A DNA stretch of 42,790 nt, from positions 1 through 42,790 of the forward strand of contig CALWNT010000124.1 of NCBI GenBank assembly GCA_944382885.1, written 5' to 3'. Below the pieces are notes generated by a model. The model was not told where the DNA came from, did no database searches, and saw nothing but the letters and a program-made list of their open reading frames with translations. The position numbers and the translations under genes are program-made. Source of the stretch: an uncultured Clostridia bacterium. Its GTDB lineage: Bacteria; Bacillota; Clostridia; Oscillospirales; Ruminococcaceae. Each line of letters starts with the position of its first letter. The first letter of the stretch is position 1. This document shows positions 33,054-40,935 of this stretch, piece after piece.

Positions 33054-34103
33054 ATGCCAATCTATTCGGACGACCAATTGCGCAGGGAAATCAAAGCCCG
33101 GCACATCTTCCCCCTTTATCTGCTCTATGGAGAAGAAGGCCATCTATTGAGCCAGTCGGTTTCGCTCCTTCTCAAAAAAGTGGTCTCCCCATCCTTTTCG
33201 GAATTTAATTTACAGCGGTTTGACGGAGCTGTCCTCACCTTAAACCAGCTTCAGACTGCTTATGAAGCCCTTCCTATGATGGCGGAGTACAAGGCGGTAG
33301 TGGTAAAGGATTGGAATCTGGAGAAGCTCTCCAAAAACGATTTTGAGCAGCTGTGCGACATGATTTCCGACCCCAACCCCAGCACCGTTCTCATGCTCTG
33401 TTATTCGGCGCTGGAAATCGATGTAAAAAAAAGCTCCAAGTACAAAAAGGTTTGTGCTATAATAGAAAAAAATGGCGTAGTCTGCGACTTTGCTCCCAAA
33501 GATAAAACCACATTAAAAAAGGCCCTTTTAGACCGGTGCGCTAAGCAGCAGGTCGTTTTGTCTCCCGCTGTTTGTGAAAAAATAATTGAGCAGTGCGGGA
33601 CTTCTTTAACTGTACTGCTGAATGAAACCGATAAACTGATCTATCACGCCGGAACAGGCGGAGAAATCACCAAAGAGGATGTGGTCAAGCTCTGTACCCC
33701 CTCGATTCAGAATACCGCCTTCGACCTGTCCAATGCGATTTTACAAAACCAGTATGGCAAGGCTTTCGTCATTTTAGATCGTCTTCTTTATCTGAGGACG
33801 GAACCTCTCATGATTTTGGGGGCGCTGAATATGTCCTTCACCGACTTGTATCGGATGAAAGCCGCTCAAGCGGCCCGTCATTCCAGCGAAGACGTGATAA
33901 GGGATTTTCAGTACCGGGCTAAATTCCGGATTACCAAGCTTTACCGCACGGTTTCTCAGTTTTCCATCGATCAAATCAGGGGCTGTATCGAAAGCCTCGA
34001 AAAAGCCGACCGGCTCATGAAGTCCTCCAAGCTGGACAGCCGGATCATCTTGGAGCAGATGTTGGGGGAAATGATTGCCGCGGCCGCTCCGGTGAAAAAA
34101 TGA
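33054..34103 (+). CDS. holA: DNA polymerase III subunit delta
   Basis: A 349-residue clamp-loader subunit that opens the sliding clamp. The N-terminal YLLYGEEGHLLSQSV (degenerate P-loop-like start), the central Rossmann-like domain and the C-terminal helical collar with SKLDSRIILEQML are family-typical. ATG 33054 follows AAAGGA by eight bases; the 33 upstream residues overlap the end of comEC in another frame and are rejected. The comEC-holA pair is conserved; rpsT, the usual next gene, is absent here. Confidence 0.93.
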   Translation: MPIYSDDQLRREIKARHIFPLYLLYGEEGHLLSQSVSLLLKKVVSPSFSEFNLQRFDGAVLTLNQLQTAYEALPMMAEYKAVVVKDWNLEKLSKNDFEQLCDMISDPNPSTVLMLCYSALEIDVKKSSKYKKVCAIIEKNGVVCDFAPKDKTTLKKALLDRCAKQQVVLSPAVCEKIIEQCGTSLTVLLNETDKLIYHAGTGGEITKEDVVKLCTPSIQNTAFDLSNAILQNQYGKAFVILDRLLYLRTEPLMILGALNMSFTDLYRMKAAQAARHSSEDVIRDFQYRAKFRITKLYRTVSQFSIDQIRGCIESLEKADRLMKSSKLDSRIILEQMLGEMIAAAAPVKK

Positions 34104-34121
34104 TAATAAAGGATGTTTTCC

Positions 34122-34715
34122 ATGTCAATGCTGAAAATCAATCAGGCGATTTTAGTAGAGGGAAAATATGACAAAATCAAGCTTTCCTCTTTTATCGACG
34201 GAGTCATCCTCACTACAGAAGGATTCCAGATTTTTAAAAATAAAGAAAAGTGTGCCATGATCAAAACCTTGGCAGATACTACCGGGCTGTTGGTGATCAC
34301 AGACTCTGATGTAGCCGGGTTTAAAATACGCAATTTTATTAAATCCATCACCCAGAATTCCCCAAATGTCATGAACCTCTATATCCCCCAGATTAAGGGA
34401 AAGGAAAAGCGAAAGCACATGGCTTCCAAAGAGGGGTATCTCGGCGTAGAAGGGCTTGACATCCAACTTTTAAAAGAGTTGTTTGAACAGCATCAGGTCA
34501 ACTATCAGTCTCAGGAGAAGGTCACGCGAAAAATCACCAAGCTCGACCTTTATGAATACGGATTTTCCGGCACAGACAACAGCGGGCAAAAACGGGCTCG
34601 GCTGCTGAGTGTCCTGAAACTGCCCTCCCATCTTTCGGCCAATGCTCTGATTCCCGTTTTAAACGCGCTGCTGTCTTATGAGGAATTCCAAAAGCTTGCC
34701 CAGACCATAGAATAG
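34122..34715 (+). CDS. Toprim protein related to ribonuclease M5 (with DUF4093-like C-terminus)
   Basis: A 197-residue protein. The Toprim core shows E13 in AILVEGKYDKIK and the metal-binding pair D61-S-D63 in LLVITDSDVAGFKIR. The following KRKHMASKEGYLGVEGLD segment and C-terminal helical part (LDLYEYGFSG, GQKRARLL) parallel RNase M5, which trims 5S rRNA precursors. Whether this copy is the housekeeping RNase M5 or a paralogue cannot be decided here. ATG 34122 follows AAAGGA by eight bases. It sits 18 bases after holA and 10 before the MBOAT gene. Confidence 0.8.
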   Translation: MSMLKINQAILVEGKYDKIKLSSFIDGVILTTEGFQIFKNKEKCAMIKTLADTTGLLVITDSDVAGFKIRNFIKSITQNSPNVMNLYIPQIKGKEKRKHMASKEGYLGVEGLDIQLLKELFEQHQVNYQSQEKVTRKITKLDLYEYGFSGTDNSGQKRARLLSVLKLPSHLSANALIPVLNALLSYEEFQKLAQTIE

Positions 34716-34725
34716 GAGAAAATCC

Positions 34726-36126
34726 ATGTATTTTTCCAGTGTTACTTTTTTATTCCTGTTTTTGCCCCTCATGTGTCTGGGGTATTTTCTCACGCCCAAA
34801 GGTTACCGAAACTATACGCTTCTGGCGGCAAATCTCATTTTTTACATTTGGGTAGAACCGGTCTTTTTCTTTCTGCTGTTGTTTATCATCCTTGTAGATT
34901 ATTTTTCCGGACTCTCCATCGAAAAATGGAGACAGAAAAAATTCCTTTGCAAGGGAATGATTATCTTTTCTGTGTTAACCAATGTCGCTGTATTGCTGAT
35001 GTTCAAATATGTCCTGTTGTTTCCGAACCTGATACCGATGGTGTTTCAGCAGGAAACCCCGATTTTGGAATTCGTAATTCCTTTGGGCATTTCCATTTAC
35101 ACCCTTCAGGGACTGTCCTATCTGCTGGATCTTTATTGGAATAAAATCAAGGTACAGAAAAATTTTGTCAATCTCGCCATGTATATTTCCTTTTTCCCCC
35201 AGCTGATAGCAGGACCGATTATCCGTTATACAGACATCAGCAGAGATTTGACTACCCGTACGGTTAACACGACAAAAATTTCCAAAGGGTATGGTTTTTT
35301 TATTCGTGGACTTGCGAAAAAGGTATTGCTTTCCGATATCCTGCTGTCCACTTGGAGTTCTATTATTTCCAATGACTTTTCACAGCTTTCGATTGCTAGC
35401 GCATGGATTGGGATACTCTGCTTTTCTTATGGAATCTATCTTTATTTTTCCGGTTATTCTGATATGGCAAGGGGCATCTTCAAAATTTTAGGATTTGAAG
35501 TACCGAATAATTTTAATTATCCCTATGTGGCAAAAAGTGCCACCGAATTTTGGCGCAGATGGAATATCTCCCTTACGGTATGGTTTAAGACTTATATTTT
35601 TTCCAAAATTGCATCTCACAGCAGCTCTTTTATCATTGCTGTGGCAAAACTGTTAGGTATTTGGATCTGTATCGGCCTTTGGTATGGCGAAGAAGCAAAC
35701 TTTTGGCTGTGGGGTATTTATTTTGGCGTTATCATTTTGATTGAACAGCTCTTTCTTTCCTCGCTTCTGGAAAAATTGCCGAAGCTGTTGCAGCAGTGTT
35801 ACACTTTTTTCATTGTCGCCTTTGGCTGGGTAATTTTTCAGATGGATACGCTGGAAGAAATTTTAAGCTATTTTCATGCTTTGTTTCTCGCTGACCTGTG
35901 GGACAGCTCGGCAGGATATTATCTGAGTATTTGTTGGTTTCCCCTTCTCTTATCTTACTTTGCTTCGAAAAATCTTCCTCATCGTATCTCTGGAAATTTG
36001 GAAAACAAATACCCCAGAATATTCCTTTGGAGCACTGTCGGTTGGGAACTGATTCTGACCCTGCTCTGCCTCATTTGGGTCGCTTCCGGTATTCCTTCCG
36101 GTTCGCTCGCTTTTATTAAGCTATAA
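34726..36126 (+). CDS. MBOAT-fold membrane protein (AlgI/DltB-like) lacking both conserved histidines
   Basis: A 466-residue polytopic protein of the membrane-bound O-acyltransferase family, which moves acyl groups across the membrane onto surface polymers. Family landmarks: MYFSSVTFLFLFLP start, PLGISIYTLQGLSYLLD, FFPQLIAGPIIRY, YFSGYSDMARG and SATEFWRRW. The two family histidines are replaced: FWRRWH reads FWRRWN (N280) and the catalytic WHG reads WYG (Y320 in GLWYGEEANFWLWG). The amphipathic YxPLGG region is also missing. Codons are intact, so this is not a frameshift. A DHHW/AlgJ-like protein follows 139 bases downstream. Confidence 0.9.
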   Translation: MYFSSVTFLFLFLPLMCLGYFLTPKGYRNYTLLAANLIFYIWVEPVFFFLLLFIILVDYFSGLSIEKWRQKKFLCKGMIIFSVLTNVAVLLMFKYVLLFPNLIPMVFQQETPILEFVIPLGISIYTLQGLSYLLDLYWNKIKVQKNFVNLAMYISFFPQLIAGPIIRYTDISRDLTTRTVNTTKISKGYGFFIRGLAKKVLLSDILLSTWSSIISNDFSQLSIASAWIGILCFSYGIYLYFSGYSDMARGIFKILGFEVPNNFNYPYVAKSATEFWRRWNISLTVWFKTYIFSKIASHSSSFIIAVAKLLGIWICIGLWYGEEANFWLWGIYFGVIILIEQLFLSSLLEKLPKLLQQCYTFFIVAFGWVIFQMDTLEEILSYFHALFLADLWDSSAGYYLSICWFPLLLSYFASKNLPHRISGNLENKYPRIFLWSTVGWELILTLLCLIWVASGIPSGSLAFIKL

Positions 36127-36265
36127 GGCCGCAAAAAATTTCCGTCAAAATTTTCACTCGTCGTTTTAAGGCGAATTCACCCCACAGAAACCGGACGCAA
36201 TTTCGAAGAATGCTTTCTGGTATGATTGCTATACAGGTGCGGGAAATCATAGAGAAAGGAATGTT

Positions 36266-37432
36266 ATGATGATAGGAATACTTCCGTTTCTGAAACGAAA
36301 TTTTTCAGTTAAGATGATCCCTGCCTGTACGGCAGCGCTGTTATCTCTGATTATTTTGATTCTGCTCCTGGTATCCTCACTGGGATATCATGAAAATTCT
36401 GCAGCCAACGTCTCTATGCCGGTACTGACGGTAGAAGCTTTGGCAAACCGCAGCTTTTCTCAAAAATTTGAAAATTATCTGCTCCAGGAATTTCCAGGAT
36501 ATTCTTGGAGCAAGAAATCTGCAAATACTCTTAAACGGCTTATCGGGGAAAAAGAAATCGACGGCATTTTCCCTTTAAAAGATAAACTGATTCAAAATGT
36601 CAGTATGGCCAATCCTGTAACCGGGCAAAAAAATCTGGAAGCAGTTTTAAACTATTTCTCGGAAGAACGCACTCTTGGCGCAAATTGTTTTTTCGGCCTG
36701 ATTCCCACCGCATCTGAAATCTATAAAGAAGAACTGCCCTCGGCTCCTGATGTGTTGGATCAGTCCCAGTTTATTGCTCAATGCTATGAGCGTTTTCCAA
36801 GCAAAACAGTCATTGACATTTCTACCGGTTTGATGTCCAGGAAAGCAGATCAAATTTACTACCGCACGGATTCCCACTGGTCTTCTTTGGGGTCTTACTT
36901 GGGATATCAGTCTGTTATTAAAGCTCTGGGAGGAACCCCGTATTCAGAAGATATGTTTAATATCGAGTATGCTTCGCACAGCTTCTACGGCTCTCTGACT
37001 GATAAAACCTTTCTGGATTATATGCAGCCCGATACCATCGAATTGTACCATTTTGTCAACGGGGAGACAATTACTTCCATCAATAAAATATTTGGACAGT
37101 CCCAAACCATTTCGTCCGATTTCTACGACCGCAATAAAAATAATTCCTATGCTATTTTTTTAGGAGATGAGTGCGGAATCACCCAGTTGCAAACAAACAT
37201 TGCCAACGGAAAGAAACTCCTGCTTTTTGGAGACAGCTACAGCTATTCAATGATGCAGTTTCTCTCCCTCCACTATGAGGAAATCCTTTTGGTCAACTTA
37301 AAATATCTTACTCGGGAACAAAGCCAGCTAATCGATGTAAACAGCTACGCCGATCAGGCGATTCTCTATAGTGTAGATGAATTTATCAGTGATAATAATA
37401 TTTCTACCAAGCTCTCCTATTTTGAGCAATAG
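36266..37432 (+). CDS. DHHW/AlgJ-AlgX-like SGNH-fold surface protein, MBOAT partner
   Basis: A 388-residue protein with one N-terminal membrane anchor (about 18-40) and an extracytoplasmic domain. The D-x-H-W motif is D202-S-H204-W205 (YRTDSHWSSLG) and the serine block is FGDSYSYSMM (S324). Relatives (AlgJ, AlgX, PatB) receive acyl groups from an MBOAT partner and attach them to polysaccharide. Here the residues expected for catalysis are present although the neighbouring MBOAT has lost its histidines. AAAGGA precedes two adjacent ATGs (36266 or 36269). The 139-base gap upstream may hold a weak promoter (TGCTATACA near 36229-36237). Confidence 0.85.
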   Translation: MMIGILPFLKRNFSVKMIPACTAALLSLIILILLLVSSLGYHENSAANVSMPVLTVEALANRSFSQKFENYLLQEFPGYSWSKKSANTLKRLIGEKEIDGIFPLKDKLIQNVSMANPVTGQKNLEAVLNYFSEERTLGANCFFGLIPTASEIYKEELPSAPDVLDQSQFIAQCYERFPSKTVIDISTGLMSRKADQIYYRTDSHWSSLGSYLGYQSVIKALGGTPYSEDMFNIEYASHSFYGSLTDKTFLDYMQPDTIELYHFVNGETITSINKIFGQSQTISSDFYDRNKNNSYAIFLGDECGITQLQTNIANGKKLLLFGDSYSYSMMQFLSLHYEEILLVNLKYLTREQSQLIDVNSYADQAILYSVDEFISDNNISTKLSYFEQ

Positions 37433-37467
37433 TTCATCAGCTATAAACAACCCATTCTGAGGTGATT

Positions 37468-37851
37468 ATGAAACTGTTTTCTTATCTGAAAAAAGGTGAC
37501 TTTTTCCTTTTCTTGTTCGTTTTGCTGTTGGCGGGTGCCATCTTTCTTTTCCTCTTTCGTCCGGATACTGAAAAAAAAGATTGTGTCATTATGAAAAATA
37601 ATGCTATAATAAAAACAGTTTCCTTGTCTGATGGCTCATCTCAAGAGTTCACGGTGACAGGAGACTATACGTTAACCGTTGAAATTCAGGGAGAACGGGT
37701 ACGAGTCAAAGAATCCGACTGTCCTAACAAAGTCTGTGTCGCCTCCGGCTGGATTGCAAATCCGGGACAGACGATTCTATGCGCCCCCAACCAAGTAATC
37801 ATACAAATTATTTCCAATCAAGAAGGGGAGGTGGACGGCGTTGCCTATTAA
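37468..37851 (+). CDS. NusG domain II-containing membrane-anchored protein (EetA-like)
   Basis: A 127-residue protein with one N-terminal membrane helix (about 11-32) and a small extracytoplasmic barrel of the NusG_II (DUF1312) type, recognised by the C-terminal SDCPNKVCVASGWIANPGQT and ICAPN-like (LCAPNQVII) segments. Family members are found beside Gx transporters and flavin-based extracellular electron transfer genes. GAGG lies just before ATG 37468. Its stop overlaps the start of the next gene by 11 bases, so the two are coupled. Confidence 0.85.
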   Translation: MKLFSYLKKGDFFLFLFVLLLAGAIFLFLFRPDTEKKDCVIMKNNAIIKTVSLSDGSSQEFTVTGDYTLTVEIQGERVRVKESDCPNKVCVASGWIANPGQTILCAPNQVIIQIISNQEGEVDGVAY

Positions 37852-38407
37852 GCAAGCTTCTCTTTCCTTTTCGCAGAAAACGGCGTTGTCTGGTGTACTG
37901 ACTGCTTTGGCTTTGGGATTGTCTTATTTAGAGCACTTTATCCCTCTGGATCAGCTTATTTTTGTACCGGGGATTAAACTGGGCTTGGCAAATCTCGTCA
38001 CGGTATTCGCCCTCTACTACTTAGGAGAGGGCTTGGCGTTTTGTATTCTGATCTGCCGCTGTTTGATGCAGGCCGCTTTGTTTGGAACGCCGTCCTCATT
38101 ACTTTTTAGTATCAGCGGCGGTGTGCTGGCGCTTTCCGGTATGTGGCTGATTTTTCGCGGATACCCAAAGTATTTTTCTCTCATCGGAGTATGCGTCGGC
38201 GGCGCCGCACTGCACCACTGCGGACAAATTTTATGCGCTGCACTTTATTTCCGTTCTATTTGGGTAGTTTCGTATCTGCCGGTACTGCTGCTTCTCTCTA
38301 TCCCAACAGGATGTCTGACTGGAGGAATCAGCGTGGCGCTTTTTAAAAAATTTCGAAAAATATTTCCGGAAAGAAAACACTTGACGGAAAGGTTCAAAAG
38401 TCTTTGA
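37841..38407 (+). CDS. Gx transporter family membrane protein (heptaprenyl diphosphate synthase component I-like, EetB-like)
   Basis: A 188-residue membrane protein with five to six hydrophobic segments. SYLEHFIPLDQLIFVPGIKLGLAN spans the hallmark region (KLGLANLVTVFAL), followed by GTPSSLLFSISGG and GAALHHCGQ, typical of the family once annotated as heptaprenyl diphosphate synthase component I and now thought to be small-molecule transporters. TTG 37841 has GGAGG nine bases upstream. It overlaps the NusG_II gene; the pair resembles eetA-eetB, but no ApbE, FMN-binding or NDH2 gene is in view. Confidence 0.85.
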   Translation: MPIKQASLSFSQKTALSGVLTALALGLSYLEHFIPLDQLIFVPGIKLGLANLVTVFALYYLGEGLAFCILICRCLMQAALFGTPSSLLFSISGGVLALSGMWLIFRGYPKYFSLIGVCVGGAALHHCGQILCAALYFRSIWVVSYLPVLLLLSIPTGCLTGGISVALFKKFRKIFPERKHLTERFKSL

Positions 38408-38438
38408 GAAGAATCAGATAGAGAAAGGATGATTATTT

Positions 38439-39521
38439 ATGACAATCAGAATTGGCATGCTCACTAGCGGAGGAGATTGCCCCGGTTTGAATGCGGTCAT
38501 TCGGGGGGTAGCGAAAGCGGCTTATGAGTTGATGGACGACGTGGAGATCATTGGCATCATCGATGGATACCGGGGACTGATACACGGTGAATACAAGGTG
38601 ATGAAACAGTCTGACTTCTCAGGAATCCTGACCCTCGGCGGTACGATATTGGGAACCTCCCGGCAGCCCTTTAAGCAAATGCGGGTCATCGGGGAAGACA
38701 ACATTGACAAAGTCAAAAACATGAAAGAAAACTACAAAAAAATGAAGCTGGACTGCCTGCTGATTTTAGGCGGAAACGGCACTCATAAAACCGCCGCACT
38801 TTTGGCAGAGGAAGGCTTAAATGTCATTGGCCTGCCCAAAACCATTGATAACGATTTGTATGGTACCGACGTTACCTTTGGCTTCCACTCCGCCATGAAT
38901 ATTGCCACTGACGCCATCGACAAGATCCACACAACCGCAGCCAGCCACGGCCGTGTTATGCTGGTAGAAATTATGGGCAACAAGTCCGGATGGCTCACCC
39001 TATATGCCGGTATTGCAGGCGGTGCAGACATTATCCTTTTGCCTGAGCTTCCCTTTGACAGCGACATTGTGGCAAAAGCGGTAAACAAACGGGCTGAGTC
39101 TGGAAAAGCTTTCTCCATCATCGCCGTAGCAGAAGGTGCGATGGATCAAAAAGAAGCTAAAATGAAACGCAAAGACCGTATCAAAGCTCGCACGGATCAG
39201 GGCTTCCGGACTATATCGGACAAACTCGCCAGCTATATCGAACAGAAAACCGGCTGTGAAACCAGAGTGGTAGTTCCCGGCCATCTGCAAAGAGGCGGCG
39301 CGCCTTCCGCCTATGACAGGGTTCTGTCCACGCAATTCGGCGTTTATGCCGCTAAACTGATTAAAGAACGCAAATTTGGCGTCACTGTCGCTATGAAAAA
39401 CGGAATTGTCACTCAAAACTATCTCACCGACATCGCAGGTAAATCTAAACTGGTTTCTCCCGATGACCAGATGATTGAAGTGGCGCGCAGTATGGGCGTT
39501 TCTTTCGGGGATAAAGCATAA
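38439..39521 (+). CDS. pfkA: 6-phosphofructokinase (PfkA family, atypical ATP motif)
   Basis: A 360-residue glycolytic kinase. Motifs: TSGGDCPGLNAVIRG (residues 9-23), GGNGTHKTA in place of GGDGS, the catalytic PKTIDNDLYGTD, and EIMGNKSGWL. The Gly in GGNG favours ATP over pyrophosphate (PPi enzymes have GGDD), while the Asn replaces the aspartate that normally helps bind Mg-ATP; the longer group-III-like length and sequence fit the mixed branch. AAAGGATG precedes the ATG. It starts 31 bases after the Gx transporter gene and is followed by a hairpin and a ThuA-like gene. Confidence 0.93.
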   Translation: MTIRIGMLTSGGDCPGLNAVIRGVAKAAYELMDDVEIIGIIDGYRGLIHGEYKVMKQSDFSGILTLGGTILGTSRQPFKQMRVIGEDNIDKVKNMKENYKKMKLDCLLILGGNGTHKTAALLAEEGLNVIGLPKTIDNDLYGTDVTFGFHSAMNIATDAIDKIHTTAASHGRVMLVEIMGNKSGWLTLYAGIAGGADIILLPELPFDSDIVAKAVNKRAESGKAFSIIAVAEGAMDQKEAKMKRKDRIKARTDQGFRTISDKLASYIEQKTGCETRVVVPGHLQRGGAPSAYDRVLSTQFGVYAAKLIKERKFGVTVAMKNGIVTQNYLTDIAGKSKLVSPDDQMIEVARSMGVSFGDKA

Positions 39522-39548
39522 ACAGTTCCGGCAGAGAACCGGTCTGTT
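39521..39548 (+). other. Intercistronic hairpin after pfkA
   Basis: AACAG and CTGTT flank a CCGG/CCGG pair around a short loop. No T-run follows, so it may process or stabilise mRNA rather than terminate. Confidence 0.4.
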
Positions 39549-39574
39549 CATCATAGTAAAAAGGAGTAAGTGCA

Positions 39575-40321
39575 ATGAATGTTACTGTATGGAACGAAAA
39601 TGTTGCGGAAACCAACCAGGTGAAGGAAGTCCTGGACGTGCATCCCAATGGGATTCACAATACCGTTAGGGAAATTGTGGAAGAACTGGGAGAAGATGTG
39701 CACGTTACCACAGCAACCCTTCAGGAAGAAAATTTAGGTCTTACCGACGAGGTGCTGGATCATACCGACGTATTGATTTGGTGGGCTCACTGTGCTCACG
39801 ATCAGGTGCCGGACGAGCTTGTGGCAAAAATCCATCAGCGTGTTCTTTCCGGCATGGGGCTGATTTTACTTCATTCCGCCCATTATTCCAAACTGCTCAA
39901 ACAGATTTTGGGCACCAGCGGAGATCTGTATTGGCGGGATGAAACTTATGAAAGAATGTTTTGCGTAAATCCCACCCATCCCATTGCGGAAGGAATTCCG
40001 GAATGCATTGAACTGGGGACAGAAGAATGCTATGCTGAATTTTTTGATATTCCAAAGCCGGATGACGTCATTTTTATCAGCTGGTTTGATATCGGAGAGG
40101 TGTTCCGCAGCGGATGCACCTGGACCAGAGGCTTCGGCAAAATCTTCTATTTCCAGCCAGGTCATGAGACAAACCACTCTTATCAGAACCCATATGTCCG
40201 CAAAATTATTCAAAACGCCTGCCGCTGGGCCTGTCCTACCGCGCATAAAATCCGGGAAGGCGCACCCCATATTGATGTGACCAGAGAAGAACAGCGGGCA
40301 CAGCAAGCAGAAAAAGAATAG
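39575..40321 (+). CDS. ThuA-like protein (glutamine amidotransferase-like fold)
   Basis: A 248-residue protein of the ThuA family, first linked to trehalose utilisation in rhizobia. It shows VTVWNEN at the N-terminus, DVLIWWAHCAHDQV, GLILLHSAHYSK (the elbow where a class I amidotransferase has its nucleophile; here Ser-Ala-His), and GKIFYFQPGHETNHSY. The cysteine nucleophile is absent, as in other ThuA proteins. The reaction is not known with certainty; sugar metabolism fits its position after pfkA. AAGGAG lies eight bases before the ATG, and a strong terminator follows. Confidence 0.9.
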   Translation: MNVTVWNENVAETNQVKEVLDVHPNGIHNTVREIVEELGEDVHVTTATLQEENLGLTDEVLDHTDVLIWWAHCAHDQVPDELVAKIHQRVLSGMGLILLHSAHYSKLLKQILGTSGDLYWRDETYERMFCVNPTHPIAEGIPECIELGTEECYAEFFDIPKPDDVIFISWFDIGEVFRSGCTWTRGFGKIFYFQPGHETNHSYQNPYVRKIIQNACRWACPTAHKIREGAPHIDVTREEQRAQQAEKE

Positions 40322-40335
40322 AAAACAGGTCGAAC

Positions 40336-40372
40336 AAAAAGGTGTTACCCCAATTGCGGGTAACACCTTTTT
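40336..40372 (+). terminator. Terminator after the ThuA-like gene
   Basis: A perfect 15-bp stem AAAAAGGTGTTACCC/GGGTAACACCTTTTT with a 7-base loop, 15 bases after the stop. Confidence 0.93.
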
Positions 40373-40397
40373 AATTCATAGAGGATATAGATAGAGA

Positions 40398-40886
40398 TAA
40401 ACAGAAATTTATCGTTGCATTTTAAAATAATTTTTCTCTATCACTTTCTTTCAACGAAAGAAGAAAGCATCTGGGAGCGCCGGCTCCCAGACCCCGGCCA
40501 ACCTTTGTTCGCCCAAAGGTTGGATAAAGGGCGCCGCTCAGTCGCCGCGGGGGCTTTGGTACGGGTCTCAAAAGTTGGCTCCTAACAAAGCATAACAGAA
40601 AATATTAGTTACCGCCAAAACAACCGTCAGCCCCAGCTGCAAACTGGATTTTTCCTTCTTCGCATAGTTAGAAGAACACTTTATAGACCCGTACAGCCTC
40701 CCCGGCGAGGGGCACGTTTTTACTTCCTTTTGACGTGGATCAAAAGGAAGTCGGGGTGCCGGGGTGAAACGCCCGGCAAACTAATTGATAAAACAAATTT
40801 TATTCTATCATAAAGGCTGTGGGGGGCGGTCCCCTCATAAACGGAGTTTAGAACCCATAGGGTTCTGTAAGATAAATTTCTGTTTA
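40398..40886. repeat. Hairpin-rich element bounded by a 16-bp inverted repeat
   Basis: TAAACAGAAATTTATC (40398-40413) and its exact complement (40871-40886) enclose about 460 bases with no supported gene. Inside are perfect hairpins: TTCTTTC (40446-40452/40456-40462), CTGGGAGC (40471-40478/40483-40490), CCAACCTTTG (40498-40507/40514-40523), ACTTCCTTTTGA (40722-40733/40740-40751), GCCGGG (40758-40763/40772-40777) and AGAACCC (40850-40856/40860-40866). A long-range pair GTACGGGTCT (40559-40568) matches 40685-40694. It may be a MITE-like mobile element or a structured RNA. No target-site duplication was seen. Confidence 0.6.
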
Positions 40887-40935
40887 CGTTCCATTCCACA
40901 GAGTACGACCTTCTAAAAGGCCCCGGCAACATTCC

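Noticed and set aside
39000-39575. 191-codon minus-strand open frame opposite pfkA
   Set aside because: Shadow of conserved phosphofructokinase codons and no ribosome binding site.
40398-40886. CRISPR array or rRNA fragment as explanation of the hairpin element
   Set aside because: The repeats are inverted and all different, not regularly spaced direct repeats, and no rRNA signature sequence was recognised.
40720-40932. 70-codon open frame on the minus strand inside the hairpin element
   Set aside because: It runs straight across several perfect inverted repeats and lacks a ribosome binding site; best explained as part of the non-coding element.
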